From Campylorhamphus procurvoides (lineage: Eukaryota; Chordata; Aves; Passeriformes; Dendrocolaptidae), in NCBI GenBank assembly GCA_013396655.1, contig WBMV01007376.1, positions 165,743-229,742 of the forward strand: a stretch of DNA of 64,000 nt. The letters are read 5' to 3'. Below the pieces are notes generated by a model, which had not been told where the DNA came from, made no database searches, and saw only the letters and a program-made list of their open reading frames with translations. The position numbers and the translations under genes are program-made. How positions within the stretch are numbered: the first letter of the stretch is position 1; each line of letters begins with the position of its first letter. This document shows positions 25,501 to 38,900 of the stretch, in pieces.

Positions 25501-27928
25501 TCAGTTCAGAGCATTATAACTGGTGGTTGTTCTGGTTTTCACTGTACAGACACTTGTCTCTGAGTGAGAAAATGCAGAGCTGACAAAATGGTGTAAAAAG
25601 AAGCTAGAAAGTTTTTGGATTTCTTAGTGAATCGGGAAATGTATGCATGATGACTTGTGTGTCATGTGTGATTTGTTCTTGGCCTGGTATCATAATTTGA
25701 AAATGAATGAACAGAAATAAGGAAGATATTATACTACTTTATGATAAATTAACCTATTGTAGAGTATTAAATATCTGTCTTGAGAGAGACATCATAAAAC
25801 CTAAGTATTTTCATTGCAACAGCGGTATTATAAGTATTTAATCTTGTCCTGCTAGGATATGAAATTACTGACTGATGTTTTTTTAAAAAACAAGAGGAAA
25901 ATAGGAAAATGTGAACTAATCAAACAAATTTAATCTTCTTAACAGAAATTTCAGTAATTGTTTCATTTAGCACTAACTGAAGTTGTTTTGTTTTGTTTAA
26001 CATGTTCTTGTGAAGGGCAAAAACAGATTCAACATTGTTTAAATAGTCTGTAGGAGCACAGTGGCCTGTCTGAACTCTTCCATCCAAGGTTTGCAGGGCT
26101 GAGCGTGGAAAGCACTGTCAGAATGAACACAGGAAGACTTAGCAAATGGCCAATATGTGCATGCTGTTCTGGACTACTTAGGCTTAGGTCAGGGCTGTAA
26201 AGTGAAAATTGCTGTTTCTGCCATTGCAATTCCAGCCAAGTGTCTTTTTCTGAATGAGTGTCTCTGCCTGCAATGCTACAGATGAGCCATGTTGTATTAA
26301 AGATTTGGGGGGGACCAGAGAATGGAGGAGCATAAATTAACTTTTAGTCTTACTCCAGGGACTGATAAGGGGAACAGGAGAGCTAGAACTGGGTGCAAGT
26401 ATCTCTTACATATCAGCTTATACCCCATGAGCTCCGTCAGTCAAGTGAGAGATTCTTTTCCCTTTTCCTTCTCTCATGATGCAATGAAGTACTTTAGAAG
26501 GTCTTACTTTTTGGGGGGGAAAAGTGCATGAGGAAATCTGAAAGCTCAAAAAATATTTCCTGGCCTGCTTCACATATTGCAGTTGAGAAGGCTAAGGGGG
26601 AAGTTTTGGACATGTATAGCTACTCTGTTACTTCTTGTTTTGATCGATTTAGGGTGGAAAATAAAGAATGAATTATTAGGCAGAGGAAGCGGATGCATAT
26701 GTGAGAGACAGGGCATTATCCATTAAAAAAACCGAGATGTAGTGGCTACATCGCTATGATATATTGTCTCCATTGCCATCATCCTGTCCAAGAGCAGGAC
26801 ATAACAGTAGTGTACACATGCCTGCACATGCCACCACCATGGCTTAACAACAAAGAAGATGTTAGCTTTTTCTTAATTTTGGATCTTGCCACTTCTTTTA
26901 ATAAGTGTAATGTTGTTTGTTAACACTAGAAACACTGAGTCAGAGTAAGCTGAAATCCACTGTGAAGAGGGAGGCAGACCCTGGTCAGTGTGATCAGGAT
27001 GAAGAGAAAGACCTTTTCCAAAGTGTTGTCAAACATAAGTGTTGAATCTGCAGCTATCCTGAGGCAACAGCTAAGGTGGTGTTCTCACCGTGGTGGGTTT
27101 TGTCACCAAGTGTGTTCGAGACTGAGTCAGTGTGATTAGGGCTGCAGTGCTGTTGTGGCTGCAGTTCTATGGGACAGCAGTGCACTGACCCTCAGCATAG
27201 GATGACCTACCCAGCCTTCCCTGTCTCCCGTCCTCCACCAAATTATTCATGGTATCTGAGAGCTGTAATCCTTGAAAGAATACTTCCAAAAGGCTTAAAA
27301 GGAATGTCATGCAACCTTTATTAGTTTGTCACCACAGCAGAGGGACCTCCAACTTGCTTTGAGTTAGTGACATAACTTGTAGTTAAAAGCTTTAGGCAAG
27401 GCCACACACATGCAAACAGTGACTAGTGATTTGGATAATTAGCAAGAATGGCAGAGCCCTGTCTCTTTACATGAAAGGTAGCAGTGATATGCAATTAAAA
27501 ATGAGCTGTAAAAGGTAAAATCATGTAGCTATATGGAATGTAGTAAGCCAGGTTGAGTAAAGCAACATAACAGCTACATTAAAAAAAAAGATAGGAGAAT
27601 GCAATATTTTTGAGTGTTGTTTTCAGTGAAATTGTTTCTAAAAGTGGAGTGTGGGAGAATTGTTGACTTCTCTGAAAACAGGATTAGCTCTGTCACAACA
27701 ACAACTGTTCTGATGCTTGTACGATCTCAGTATATTTATAAGATGTTAAAGCTGCAAGAATGGAGTACCTTGATAGCATAAAAAATTTGCAAAATTGCCA
27801 TAATTCACCAGAAAAGTGAGGTGCAACTAATGCTTTCTCTTAAAATTTTTTCTGCCTCATAGTTCTTGCTCTCTTTTCAAGTGCTCAGCTAGAATTTCTA
27901 TCCTTTTTCTTTTAAATAATCTGAGTAG
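19521..27928. other. Long unique non-coding stretch, no gene seen
   Basis: Over 8 kb without a recognised gene or repeat. Open frames of 60-108 codons (for example 20497-20721, 23028-23297 minus, 23930-24256) show no family resemblance. AT-rich parts near 22240-23000 alternate with more mixed sequence near 20750-20930, 25090-25280 and 26930-27240. Short homopolymers occur at 23590-23604 and 26506-26520. Confidence 0.6.
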
Positions 27929-28190
27929 GCAACAAATATTGACAAGAGGAAATGGCCTCAGATTGTGCCAGGGGAGGTTCAGACGGGAAAATTTCTTAAC
28001 TGAAAGGGTTGTCAAGTTTGGGAAAAGGCTGCACAGGGAAGTGGTGGGGAATCTCTATGCCTTGAGGTATTTATATGAGGTAGAGATGTGGCACTTAGGT
28101 GCATAGCTTAGTGGTGGACTTGACAGTGCTGGGTTATTTGTTGGACCTGATGATCTTAAAGGTCTTTTCCAACCCAAATAGTGCTGTAAC
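27929..28190 (+). mobile_element. CR1 LINE, 5'-truncated 3' end
   Basis: This is a textbook CR1 3' tail. The order is a gacaagaggaaatggcctca phrase, then ggggaggttcaga, then atttctt-actgaaagggttgtcaa, then ggctgcacagggaagtggtgg, and then a gaggtatttat segment. It ends in the ggacctgatgatcttaaaggtcttttccaaccc phrase next to 28180. CR1 is the dominant non-LTR retrotransposon of birds and reptiles, and nearly all copies are 5'-truncated like this one. The copy lacks about a dozen bases after the ggttcaga phrase. It also lacks the usual (ATTCTATGA)n repeats at its 3' end, having only tagtgctgtaa. It contains no intact ORF and is inactive. This element is the strongest single clue to an avian genome. 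Confidence 0.93.
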
Positions 28191-31100
28191 ACCTTCCTAT
28201 ATGTGTAAGTAAAGCAGATTGAGTGAAGTGCTGCATTCTCTTTGAGGGCTGTTTGTGTGATCTTTTTCTTTGTATCATGAGGCATTTAGTGGAAATGTGT
28301 ACATCACAGGAGTGGTAGGTCTCTGCTAGCTGTGAAACGAAGTTGGGAAGCTGTTGCCTTGTGAAGCTCTCATTTATTTGAGAGACTGTTCTCTAAGCAG
28401 TAATAAACAGTTTGTATGATTCAGAACTGAAAAGTGAAAGAGCCTTGAGCAGTGTTGGGATAAAATCTATGTGGTGACTCTGAGCTAATGCTTCATTATT
28501 GACCATGATTTGGTAAAAAAACAAATTAATCCCTGGAAACAATCCACACCCCTCTCCCAACACAACTCAGTGATGACCATTTGATATAGAACTTCTTTTG
28601 AGGGAAACATTTCCATGGAAGTGAGGATTGATGTGTATTTGTGACTTATAATTCTATTTGGACAAGAAAGGAGATTATTAACTGTGCACTGAGAAACTAA
28701 CAATCCAAATGGTTCAGAAATTTCAGTCAGATTTGGCACAGGGTTGATCAGAGACAGTTTGAGACCTCTAGTTTTGTCCTTCTTAGCTCTCTGGAACATT
28801 GATCAAATTTTGCAGGGCAGAATAAAATTGCAGACTACAGCAAAACTGTTAAATAACGTAGTTGGAAAAAAAATCCACACATGTAAAATCTTTTGAGTGG
28901 AAAAACTTGCCCAACAGTTTACATCTTGTGCAAGCTCCAAGGAAATGTTGCAACTGTTTGATTGTATGTTGCTCATAAAACAGTATTATTCACTGCTGCC
29001 AAAGGGTTGTGCTCTCAGGGATCATTTCCTGATTTTCAAGATGGCTATTAAGGGCAGTGGCACAGAGGATGATGAGAGACCTCTCTGCAGGCCTTTCTCT
29101 ATTTGACACAAAGTGTACCTGAGCATTTGTATTTGAGAGCATGACATGGCACTTAGGGCAAAGGGAATCCTGTTCTGTAACTCAACCACCAGGGTGATGT
29201 TGCTGTGAAATGTTAGCTAAAAAGCTTGGCTTATGAGGGCCCTATGGTCTTTCCCCCTATTTGTGTGGGTGCATCTAGCCTCTTTTCTCTCTTGGAAAGA
29301 GCACAGTTGTGGTCTGTGTCAAGGAATAAGGGCTGTTCTGAGATTGCAGTGATTAGCTGATTTGCATCTTCAGTTGAAAGGAAATTCTAACTAATCAATG
29401 GGCACAGCTACACTTGTTTCAATTTAAATAAGCAAGTCTAAAAGGCTTCTCTGCACCTCTGTTTGTTTAAGTTGGCTTTGTCTCTTTGATCTCATGTTAA
29501 CATACCTTAATGACAGGTAATGATTGATAATGGTGTATTGTAAAGTTCAGGTAATAAATAGTGTTTTACTCATAATAATGCTGAATAATGTACTTTTTAT
29601 GACCCAGTTTGATGGAAAATTTCCTTGTCAACTCTGCCTAATTGTCCAAACAAACCACCCATTACTTAAAGAAATACACGTCTAAAATAGACACATTAAT
29701 TAGGGTCACGACTGAGCTACACAAAGGAATACAGTAACACTTCAGTTATCTTTAACTATGATCTTTAGACAGTGGTCCTAATGTTTAACTGAAGTTTCAT
29801 GGGAAGCTATTGTTTACACTATCCTTTTGTACCTTACAGACGTGTTGGAATCAATCCATAATGGCTGAGTGATGGGAAAAAGTGGCATCTCCCTGAAGGT
29901 CTTTAAAGGTCATAAGTAATACCAGTTTGAACACCAAAAATGACAAAATTGAGTAAGACTGGATGAAAAAGGAGGGAAAAAATGTTTCTGGGATTTTATC
30001 CAGTCAGAAACTGAAGTCAGTAAACATCACATTCCGTTAAGGTTAGAGTATAAAAAGGGGCTTAGTTTTTAGCTGTCAACGTGCTGAAATACTGTACATT
30101 TGAGTGCTGGTACTCTCACAGTATCTCATCTGCATGAGGATTATTGTTGATAATGTAGTGGGGCTTCAGAAGTACCAGTGTACACTTAAAATCCCAAACT
30201 TCAAGAAACTTTATGAATTACCTGAAACTATAAAGAACAATGAAAACCTAATTCTGTGAAAACATGAGCTTCCAAGAGTAGACTGTGCTGTAGGATGAAC
30301 TAATTTTCTAATGAAGGGCTTCCTTGATGCTGAGTTTGGTCCCTTTAAATAAACAGTGCTCACTTTCATAAGTGTCATATAAACAGGCATGAGATGCTTC
30401 TGGCATAAGAGAATCTGTATTCTCTCTCACTGCCCCCATGCAACAGAACATTCATTGGGTATTGAAAACTGCAGCTTCAGTGCAAGACTCAGTGTGTCAG
30501 CATGCTTGGAATGAAATGTCCCTTTCTTACCTGTATTGTTTCCATTCAGTATTAAAAGTGTATAAGATGTTATGCCAAAAGGGATTTGTCCTTTTTATCT
30601 AGGAAGGGAAATGTTTTTGCTATTTGCATTTCTGAATTGCTTAGCTGCCCAAGCATGCTTTATGTGTGCTGCTTGAAATGTGTCATCGGATCATGTGTCC
30701 ACTGTTCTGTCTGATGTTGGACTTTCTCCAGCAAATATGGATTATGTTAAAGTAGGTTCTGAATTGACGAGGATATGTTAATAACTCCCAGATGGGCATC
30801 TTTGTGCAGGGAAATACAAGCAGTCTATGGCAGGAGCTAGTGTTTGGCAGGTCCATCATTCCGTCATTAAAGGCCACATTATTACTCGCAACTCTGCTTG
30901 CATGACAATTGCTTGCATAAACTCAGTCTCCCACTAACAAATATACACAATTTGCTTTTAGATATACTTTCCTCTTACAAGGAATCTTTTTATGCCAGCT
31001 GATACTTACTCCAGTTTATAATATGGATTTTTATAATTAAATAATAGGATGAAATCAACACTTTTGTTCCACATGTGCACACCTAAGGTAATTTTTTCAA

Positions 31101-33079
31101 TGTGTGATACAAATACAAGCTCAGAATACTTATACTCACTGTGCAGCCTGTATTATTCAATGATGTGTTTATCTAAGTTTCATTTAGAGTCACACTTTGG
31201 TATGCTATCTAAAAAAACCCAAACGTTTATTTCATTCTCTTAAAGGGGTTTATAGTCTTCCTATGAGTTGTTACAAACAATATTGCTTTACATTTACTTG
31301 TATGGATGGAAAAAGCTGTTATAACTAGATAAATATATAATCAGTATATACAAGTGTGAATTATATGATAAAAGCATTAGTCACCAACTTGTCTCTTTCT
31401 ATTAGCCTATTTCACCAAAACATTCTAAAGTTCTGTCCATCCAGCAAGCATTTGCAAAAGTATGACTGCCTGGAAACATTCTTGTCTTCTTCATCCAATT
31501 TCTTTCTTCAAACCTACCCAACCAGGTACCCATCATGAACTTATAAATAAATGCAAGAGCCATCTTAGGCTTCTTGTGGTATAAAAAATAACAACAAATT
31601 GTTAACAGATTACATCTTTCACTGCTAGCTGAAAGTAAAGCAAAGACTTTCAATTCCGGGAATGGGAAAGTGAGATTCCCAGTTTTTGCTTATCTTTAGT
31701 TCTAGAACTATGCATCCAGGAGTTGAATCCTACAAACATTACCTATGCTTAAAAAAAATCTGTGGAGTAATTACCAGGTAAGATGATAAATACTTAAAAA
31801 CCTTCATAAAATATTTTTTTCAGAAAGAGACTATTACTAAAGCAGGAGTATTTTTAACAGTTGTCTAGATTATTCCACTCCAAGGTCAGTGATCTTGATA
31901 CCCTATTTTAATGTAATCTCACAAATCCATATAAGCGTTTTCTCATGTATTTGTACTTAAACCTGAATTTTGACTGACATATCAATGATAATGACTACTT
32001 TATTTTTCTTAACTTAAAAAAAAGTAAAGAATACATTTTGAAATAACATCGAGTCAGCTGATGAGAATTTCCATTTTTTCAGCACATTGTGCAGAATACT
32101 ACTTCGTCGGGGCAGTATTTTCAGGTGATAACACAAAATGTCAATATGATCAAATGTTTGGACTTGGCACAAGCATCAAAGATATCATGAGGGGTCCTCT
32201 TTAGTTCTGTACTTCTCTAGCCTCTTTCTGCATGTTATGATATTATTATTCTCAAACTGGCACTTAATTTTCTCAGCTCTTAAAATGAGTGTTGTAAGAG
32301 TAGTTGAATGTAATATGTGGTATTTTAATATTGTGACTCTTAATGCTACATAAAACCTTTGTTTCCTACAGGTTTATTGAGCTGGTGTATTAGATTTCCT
32401 GCTGCATGAGCAAGAAGATTATGGTGGCTTACGTCTAAGTATACTTTAGGGAGGCATTTTGTATTTTCTCTATAAATAGTCTTTCTAAAACACAATTGTG
32501 GAACTATTAATGTTTATATCACATTATACATCTCTCTAAGTTTACTGTGATGAGTATATGGTGTGGTAACAAGAGGAAATCTTTTTGCCTAAGAAACGTG
32601 TTCAGAATTTTTATTGTTAGAAGTCTACTAAAAGGCAATTTTTTAATATTTGTTATCTGTAGGATATTTTGGCTTATTACATTGAGTCATCCCTATTTTC
32701 AGCAACAGTAAAATTACATTTCCTATGGAGGTAAGCACTTCAATGGAGCTTGCAAATAAACAGTTTTGAGCAGAAATGTAGGTGCTCTGACTATTCCTAT
32801 TTTTTGTCAGAAAAATGTGAAATGAGTCAATTGCTATTATAAGTTCTTCAGAGGTAAAATTTAGGCTTGGGGATGAGTGTGTGTGCATGGTAAAACTTGT
32901 ATTTTATACTGGATAAATGTTTTTTGCCTTAAGCAAAAGAATGCATTTATTATGGACTTTTAAAAATACAAACTCTAGAATGATTCTTCATCTTGACATA
33001 AATGGAAAATGTGTGGGGGGAGGGATGTAGAGGCAGTTCCTACCTGTATTATACTACTGACTTGCATTCTGTTTTAACG
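28191..33079. other. Unique non-coding sequence, no gene seen
   Basis: No gene or repeat is recognised across nearly 5 kb. A TATA-box-like GTATAAAAAGGGG lies at about 30048-30060, but no initiator, CpG cluster or downstream open frame supports a promoter there. Open frames (for example 28485-28799 minus, 31402-31653 minus) are short and featureless. The part from 29500 to 32700 is strongly AT-rich. Confidence 0.6.
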
Positions 33080-33990
33080 AGCAATTTCTTCACGATTTGC
33101 GAGAAAATGCCACCGGTCTGTTTCTGCTGAGGTCTCCTGCAGCCATTTATTCATCTGTATGTGAATAGCCATTTTCATTATTTTTTTTAAAATATACCAT
33201 GAGTGAAGCAAATGGGTGGTGTCTCCCTATCCAGGCAAATGAGATTGCTGTCTCCAAGCAGCGCCTATTAGGTGGAACAGCCCCAGCTCCCAGAGAGTCT
33301 TCCTTGGGTTCAGATGCAGCATGAGGTATGGGTAATCTGCAATTTGCTGGGGGCATCGTTAGCTTGCTCTGCCTGCGGGGCAGGATTGTAGGCAGGCCGG
33401 GAGCAGCTGCCTGCTGGGCTGCCCGGGCAGGTGGGGACCTGCAGCACCCCACACTGCCCACCTCGGGCTGGTGCCAAAGCCGCCAGTGACATGGAGGAGG
33501 TCAGATGAGTTACATTAAGTGGCAAGTGATAAATTCAAGATGACAATTCAAAACAGCAGTGTTTCTTCTGGTAATTAATTCCAGTGGTGCCTGAGGCAGT
33601 GCTTAGCTGCTGCAACCAGTGTGGTCAATACTGAGCAGCTAATGAGAAAACATTACATCAAGGATTAGGGGCTGGTACATTCTGGCAGGATGAGGTCACT
33701 ATGATTAGAAAATATTCGTTCATACTTAATGCGATAAACTGACAATAACAAAGAGACTTTATTTTATCCTGAGTGGTTAAAATGCAAAAATCCTTTTTAT
33801 TTATTTGTTATTGTTTTTTCCCCTCAACCAGCTTTTACATTCCGCCTGTAGTTCAGTGGCACCAAGTCTTGCTTTGACGCTGACACATGCAAACCCTGTC
33901 AGTGCTAGTTAGCTGCTACAGCCAGATGCAAATTATTGTTTTTATTTTTTTTAATTACTTTTGTCAGGTAAGAACACTCCTTCCTTAGAG
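33080..33990. promoter_or_regulatory. Candidate developmental regulatory block with motif cluster
   Basis: A varied, partly GC-raised stretch (33300-33490) is flanked by AT-rich motif-dense DNA. Visible motifs are an NKX2-type TTAAGTGG followed at once by CAAGTG (33515-33528), a homeodomain-type GTAATTAATT (about 33571-33580), paired HMG/SOX words ACAAT and AACAAAG (33742-33753), and a perfect POU octamer next to a SOX word (33926-33941). Two minus frames cross the GC-raised part (33147-33461, 33310-33525) with unrelated proline- and alanine-rich translations, typical of non-coding GC-rich DNA. Function as an enhancer is inferred from motif density only. Confidence 0.33.
33926..33941 (+). promoter_or_regulatory. 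POU octamer adjoining a SOX-type site
   Basis: The perfect octamer ATGCAAAT (33926-33933) is followed one base later by ATTGTTT (33935-33941), an HMG-box word read on the other strand as AAACAAT. Adjacent octamer and SOX sites are known from POU/SOX co-regulated enhancers. The order here differs from the classical SOX-then-octamer composite, so cooperative binding is uncertain. Confidence 0.4.
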
Positions 33991-35029
33991 GAAGGAGCTT
34001 TATGGTTGTAATCTATAAGCAGTAAAAATTATGAGAAAGTAACAGTTCTACTCTCCAGCATCCTACTGCCTTTGGTCAACACTAGTGATGGGGTTGCATG
34101 ATCTTGCTTAGTGAAGGACAAGCCCATCCGAAAACTTTGACTGTCAGGCGTGTGGCAAGACAGTGCAAAGAACAGTTTGACATCCACAGCCTTCCACTGC
34201 TGCTACAACATGGGTTTGAGTGATTACCTGTGAAGAAAAACCTGTATCCAGTGGTACTTGAAAAAAACCCAAAACATTTCTGTGAGTTTTTTCCAGTCTG
34301 TTATGTTATTCTCCTGTTATAGCTGCAGGATCTGTTATTCATAAACTACAGCTGCTGTGCACTTTCCTAATGAAAACCTGTGGGTTATAATGTGCTTGCT
34401 AAGCATTTTTGCCAAGAGACCTGAAACAATGTTCTGCTGATTATGGAGTGAGACTTCTTCCCAACTCTTTCCTATTAATTGCAAGGATATAGATGAGATG
34501 GGCTGCCTGTTGTGGCATTTTTTTCATCTAAAGCCTAACAGTTATTTTCACATTTTTGCTTTCTTCTTGTTACTAAATTTATGTAACAATCAGTTTTAAA
34601 GTGAAATAATTATAAATTCTTCAGTATAAATGTTTCCATAGAGCAGATAAAAATAGTGTTTAATTGCATCAGCCACACTTCAACTGGTCCCAGGTGTCAA
34701 ATAAAATAATTAATTGGCAAGCTTGTAACCAAATCCTTACATTATCTCAGAATATATTGAGCTATCAGGGATGTTCTTAGCCTGTATGTTATTAAAGCAT
34801 CTACCTTTATCTTCTAAAGAAAAACAAAAAAGCTTCTAAAATGTTTCATTAATATTGGTGTCAAATAAGATCTTTGTATAACTTCCATACTTTTAAGTAT
34901 GAGCTTTTAGGTAGACATTAAATATAATACACAGTAAACATTCAGAAATAGATTTTCAGTATGGGTATGGGATATGGTTCCCCATTGGAGGATGGCTAAT
35001 GAGTCAGGATCTTAATTTTGATATAACTG
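33991..35029. other. Unique AT-rich non-coding sequence
   Basis: No gene, repeat or strong motif cluster is recognised. No open frame of 60 codons or more lies within it. Confidence 0.6.
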
Positions 35030-35095
35030 TAGAACCATAGAATATCATGAATTGGAAGGGACTCATAAGGATCATCAAGTCCAACTCTCCACAGT
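35030..35095 (-). mobile_element. CR1 LINE 3' terminal fragment, reverse orientation
   Basis: The sequence agaaccatagaatatcatga, then attggaagggactcataagg, then atcatcaagtccaactc is the reverse complement of the extreme CR1 3' end, including the remnant of the terminal ATTCTATGA repeat unit at its left edge. Only about 65 bases survive, a very short 5' truncation. The copy lies between two motif-rich candidate regulatory blocks. Confidence 0.85.
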
Positions 35096-35559
35096 CCTCT
35101 CATTTAAGTCATAGTGTGATTTAAATATAGGATTCCATTTAATCATAGCATCAGAACAAATATTTTAGTTCACAAGTCTGGTCATGGTTTTGAACAGTCT
35201 GTGGGGTTTTCTGTCTCCAAAAGAAACTCAGAGATTTTACAAACAGATTCTTCTTCAGATCCTGATACCAAACCTGTGTGGCTGGTAGAAGAGACAGATG
35301 ATTGGAAATATTTTTTGCTTTGTTCTATCTGTTGTTTAGACTCGCTAATACCTGCATTTGTGTGTTCTTCTTCTGTTCCTGAGCACCTGAAGCTGTATAG
35401 AGCAGTGAGCGTTGGGCTGGCTGAACACAAACATTAAGAGATGACAGGGTTTTGCTGCAGTTGAAAACTCAGGAAAATATAATTGCGTTATTGTCTCTCA
35501 TTCTGGTCCCATGTGTAACTTGCTTAAATGTCATTTCATGCTGCAGGCTCTCACTCTTC
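35096..35559. other. Unique non-coding sequence
   Basis: Opposite-strand frames at 35201-35437 (78 codons) and 35182-35430 (82 codons) occupy the same DNA. Neither resembles a known protein, and neither has convincing splice sites at its edges. No repeat is recognised. Confidence 0.55.
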
Positions 35560-35960
35560 CCTTCCCCATAAACCTTATTCAACCTGCACTCAGCCATCAT
35601 GATCGCGATTCCTGGGCCCGGAGCGCACTGCTGTCCGCGGGGATTCCTATTCAGGCATCACCGATCATTGACCTGGCTATTGTTGTTTGTGATACTTACT
35701 GGTAAACTTTCGCAATCAATACAACATGAGCCCGCCTAGCTCCTGGGAATGGAAACCTGAAGCAGTGCACTTAATCTTGAGGCTGGCTCTTGCTCCCTGC
35801 TCTGCTGCTAAACTGGGTAGTTGGCCTACTTGATGCGGCATTATTGCTGCAGAGGTCAGATGTGAGCCGGCTTGGCAAGTGCTGATGAATGGCTGTTTGT
35901 GATGAAGCACTTCTTCTGTCCAACAAGAGACATTTAATAATGATGGACCATAACTGTGCA
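35560..35960. promoter_or_regulatory. Candidate regulatory element with retained CpG cluster
   Basis: Bases 35600-35665 carry about eight CpGs, including GATCGCGATT (35601-35610) and a TCCGCGGGG word, in DNA that is otherwise AT-rich and CpG-poor. Non-repetitive sequence with homeodomain-type words (ATTTAATAATGA near 35931-35942) follows. Minus frames at 35716-35961 and 35771-35965 overlap in different phases and show no domain. Retained CpGs in a gene-poor setting suggest hypomethylated regulatory DNA, but a recent insertion would look similar. Confidence 0.35.
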
Positions 35961-38900
35961 CACAAAAACCCGTGTAGCTTGTTTGTGAGCTTACCTAGTG
36001 AAAGCTGAAGGTGGCAATGTGTTTGCTTGGAGCAAGTATTTGGGGAAAAAAATTGAGGAAAGCAAGATCTTATTAAAAGTTAATGAAACCTTCCCATTTG
36101 TAAAAAAACTTTAGGAGTGGCTGCAAATGCATGTGTTTCCCTGCCATTCTATTTGCATTGGTTCCTCTTTTCATTGCATGTAAAGAAAAAACAATCACTT
36201 GGCAGACTGACAAAGATAAATGCAATTTATTCGCCTTCAAGATTATTTCTTAACCCAAATTATATCTACCAGAATTTATTTTATTAGAACTGTATGATCC
36301 ACTGCAAAATATTAAGTTTTACTTGAAACAGGTAATATGGATTGAGAACGGGGACTTAAATACATATTGCAAAAATTAAGTTTCTCTTCTCTAGAAAAGA
36401 GAGAAATCACTTTAAAGCTGGAGAGAGTTTTCCATGGGGTTTGCTCCTTGAAAAGAAAAAGCTGAAATAACCAAATAATCGCTTCTGGGTTGATCCAGTG
36501 TGTTAGCCTTTGATTCCATAGGTTTTCCATACCTCCTTACAGGCACTGATTGCAATGTACAAAAAAACCCCAACAGTTCACACCTAAAAGGTGGGCACTG
36601 GTTCACCCCTAAAGCTGCAGGCCAGCAAGGCTCTATTGTTCTGCTCTAAAGCTGATTCAAAGGCAGATTGTGTTTATGGACCCAGACATTCATAGCCATG
36701 GAATCACTTCTTACACATGTAAAACACTCCTGAAAAGCCAAAGGAACATCTATGTGTTTTAAGACACCTTAACCAGCCTTGTTGTAAGCAGCTGTTATAA
36801 AGTCTGTAGTGGGGAGGACATGAAAGCTAGTGGAGTAACTCCAACACCTTAATTTTCAAAACCACCTCTTAGCCTATGAACAGACATCACTGTTGAGAAA
36901 AATGTATGTTCTATCTTCGAAATACCAGCCCTGCAAGCTACTGCTTTATAGTAAAAAATTCAGCTGCACGGCGAAGTGTCCACTTGAACCCTGATGCTTT
37001 TTCACTTTGCACGTTTGAAAACTGTCCTGTAGAAGGAGAAAAGTTTTGCTCCAAACATTTTTCTGATTCCTAAATCAGTCTAATAATTTGACTAATTGTT
37101 CTGCAAGCCCCAGCACTCTAAAGACAAGTTCAGTGCTGAGATTATTAAAATAGTATTTGCACAATGTTACTATTTATTTGGCCACATGTCATGGATTGTA
37201 TTGTGATATTCAATACAATATTCTCCAAAACATTTAATTTTCTTTTCCTCATCCACTAATCTGTAGAGTTGAGATTCTCACTAGATCGGTATACTTTATT
37301 ATAGAAGAACTGTGTTTATTTCAATACAGATTTATGGAAAGGTAAGTGTTGGAAGGCAGAGTTAGCTGATGACAATTGCAACTATCCAAGTATGGCCCAT
37401 TGGTTTTAACTGAGTGTAATCCATGTTAGTCCTGGTCATGACTGGACTTACAAGTTGTGAGTTTCTGGTGTAAGTCCCCAGCGTGGCTCACTGTGATAGC
37501 GATTGTGCTGACACCTCTAGTGCTTGGCTGTTTGGTCTTGCTGTGTTGCATGTTGATGGAGTTGTGTACAGATTTTGCAAAAAACCTCTTTTGTACATGC
37601 AAGTAGCTCTAAACTATAGCTTTCAATTTTCACAAAGAGTAGATAGCTGCAGTGTGTGGTCTCTGATTCCCACTGGTTCCATTTTCTTGTACAAAGGCAA
37701 TGCAGACTGTGAGAGGTAAGCCAGTGTGTCAGGTCACGTGGGCCAGGCTCAGAGGTATGAGCTCTACTTTTGTAAACTGGTAGCATAAGTCAATGTGATT
37801 TTACAGCTATGGGAGTCTGAAAAATGAATTTAGACCAGGAAATGAGTAATTTGCAAGAAATAACATGAAGGAAGATGTTGATTCAGCATCATCTTGTAGT
37901 CTCTTTCTGCTTGTTTCTCCCACTGCAGTGCTGTCCCTCTCTTGGCATAGTTACATTGAAATGTTTGAAAATTCTCTTGCACAAATTTAATTCACTGTCA
38001 TAAGAAAATCATCTTGCAAGGAGTGTGTGTGATCTTGCAAAGGAGAACCCACTTACTTTCTTACTGAAATACTTTTTTTCTTGGTTACAACTACAGTAGG
38101 AAGCAATAGTATGAGGCCAGTATGCATACCTGTGACTGATGCAAGAGACACTGGAGCTGAGCCCCAGCTTAGTGCTCAGGTCCTCCTCCCTGTGCTGGGA
38201 CTCTGGTGTTCAGTAGCAACAGCTGCAGATTTTTGACATGACGGACATTGCTAGTTAGGCATTACTGAAGAATGCTGAAGCTTACTCAAAAAGCCAACAT
38301 GGGAGAAGGCAGAGTACGTGTTCGAAACTGGTAAAAGAAGTGGAAGGGTGTAATGATTAAGGATGCAGAAAGGCAGGTATAGTCCTTACAGTGAATGAAG
38401 GCGACCCAATTGGAATGAAACTAAGTATTAAAAAAAACTTAGCTAAGTGTAAGGTCTATTAGGTTAGGCAGCAGTTGTAACTGAAAAATAATGAAAGCCT
38501 AATTTCTGAAACTTTTACAACTGCACAAATCAAAACACCAGAAAATATACCGTAGATGGCATAATATAATGACAGGAGGATAGACTTACTCCTGTAGGCC
38601 TATTTAATTTCTAATTCCTATGAGTCACTTAAGCTATTTATGTTTAATTTTACATAGTTATGACTACAGAGTATGATCATTCAAATGCAATAAAATCCTT
38701 ATAACAGATTAATAAAAAAAAAAAACCTCTGATGTGTCATTTTGCTTCAGTTAGGTATCATGCCTCAAAAATAAATGACAATCCATGCTCCTGGGCTAGT
38801 GGCAGGGTCATTGATGACACGTTTAAGTAATGTCAAGTCCTATAGTCCATTACAAGCCTGCATTTTGTTTTGCCCGAAGTAAAAAGCAGAAAGTAGATGA

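Noticed and set aside
30048..30060. TATA-box promoter (GTATAAAAAGGGG)
   Set aside because: There is no CpG cluster, initiator or downstream gene. TATA-like words are common in AT-rich DNA.
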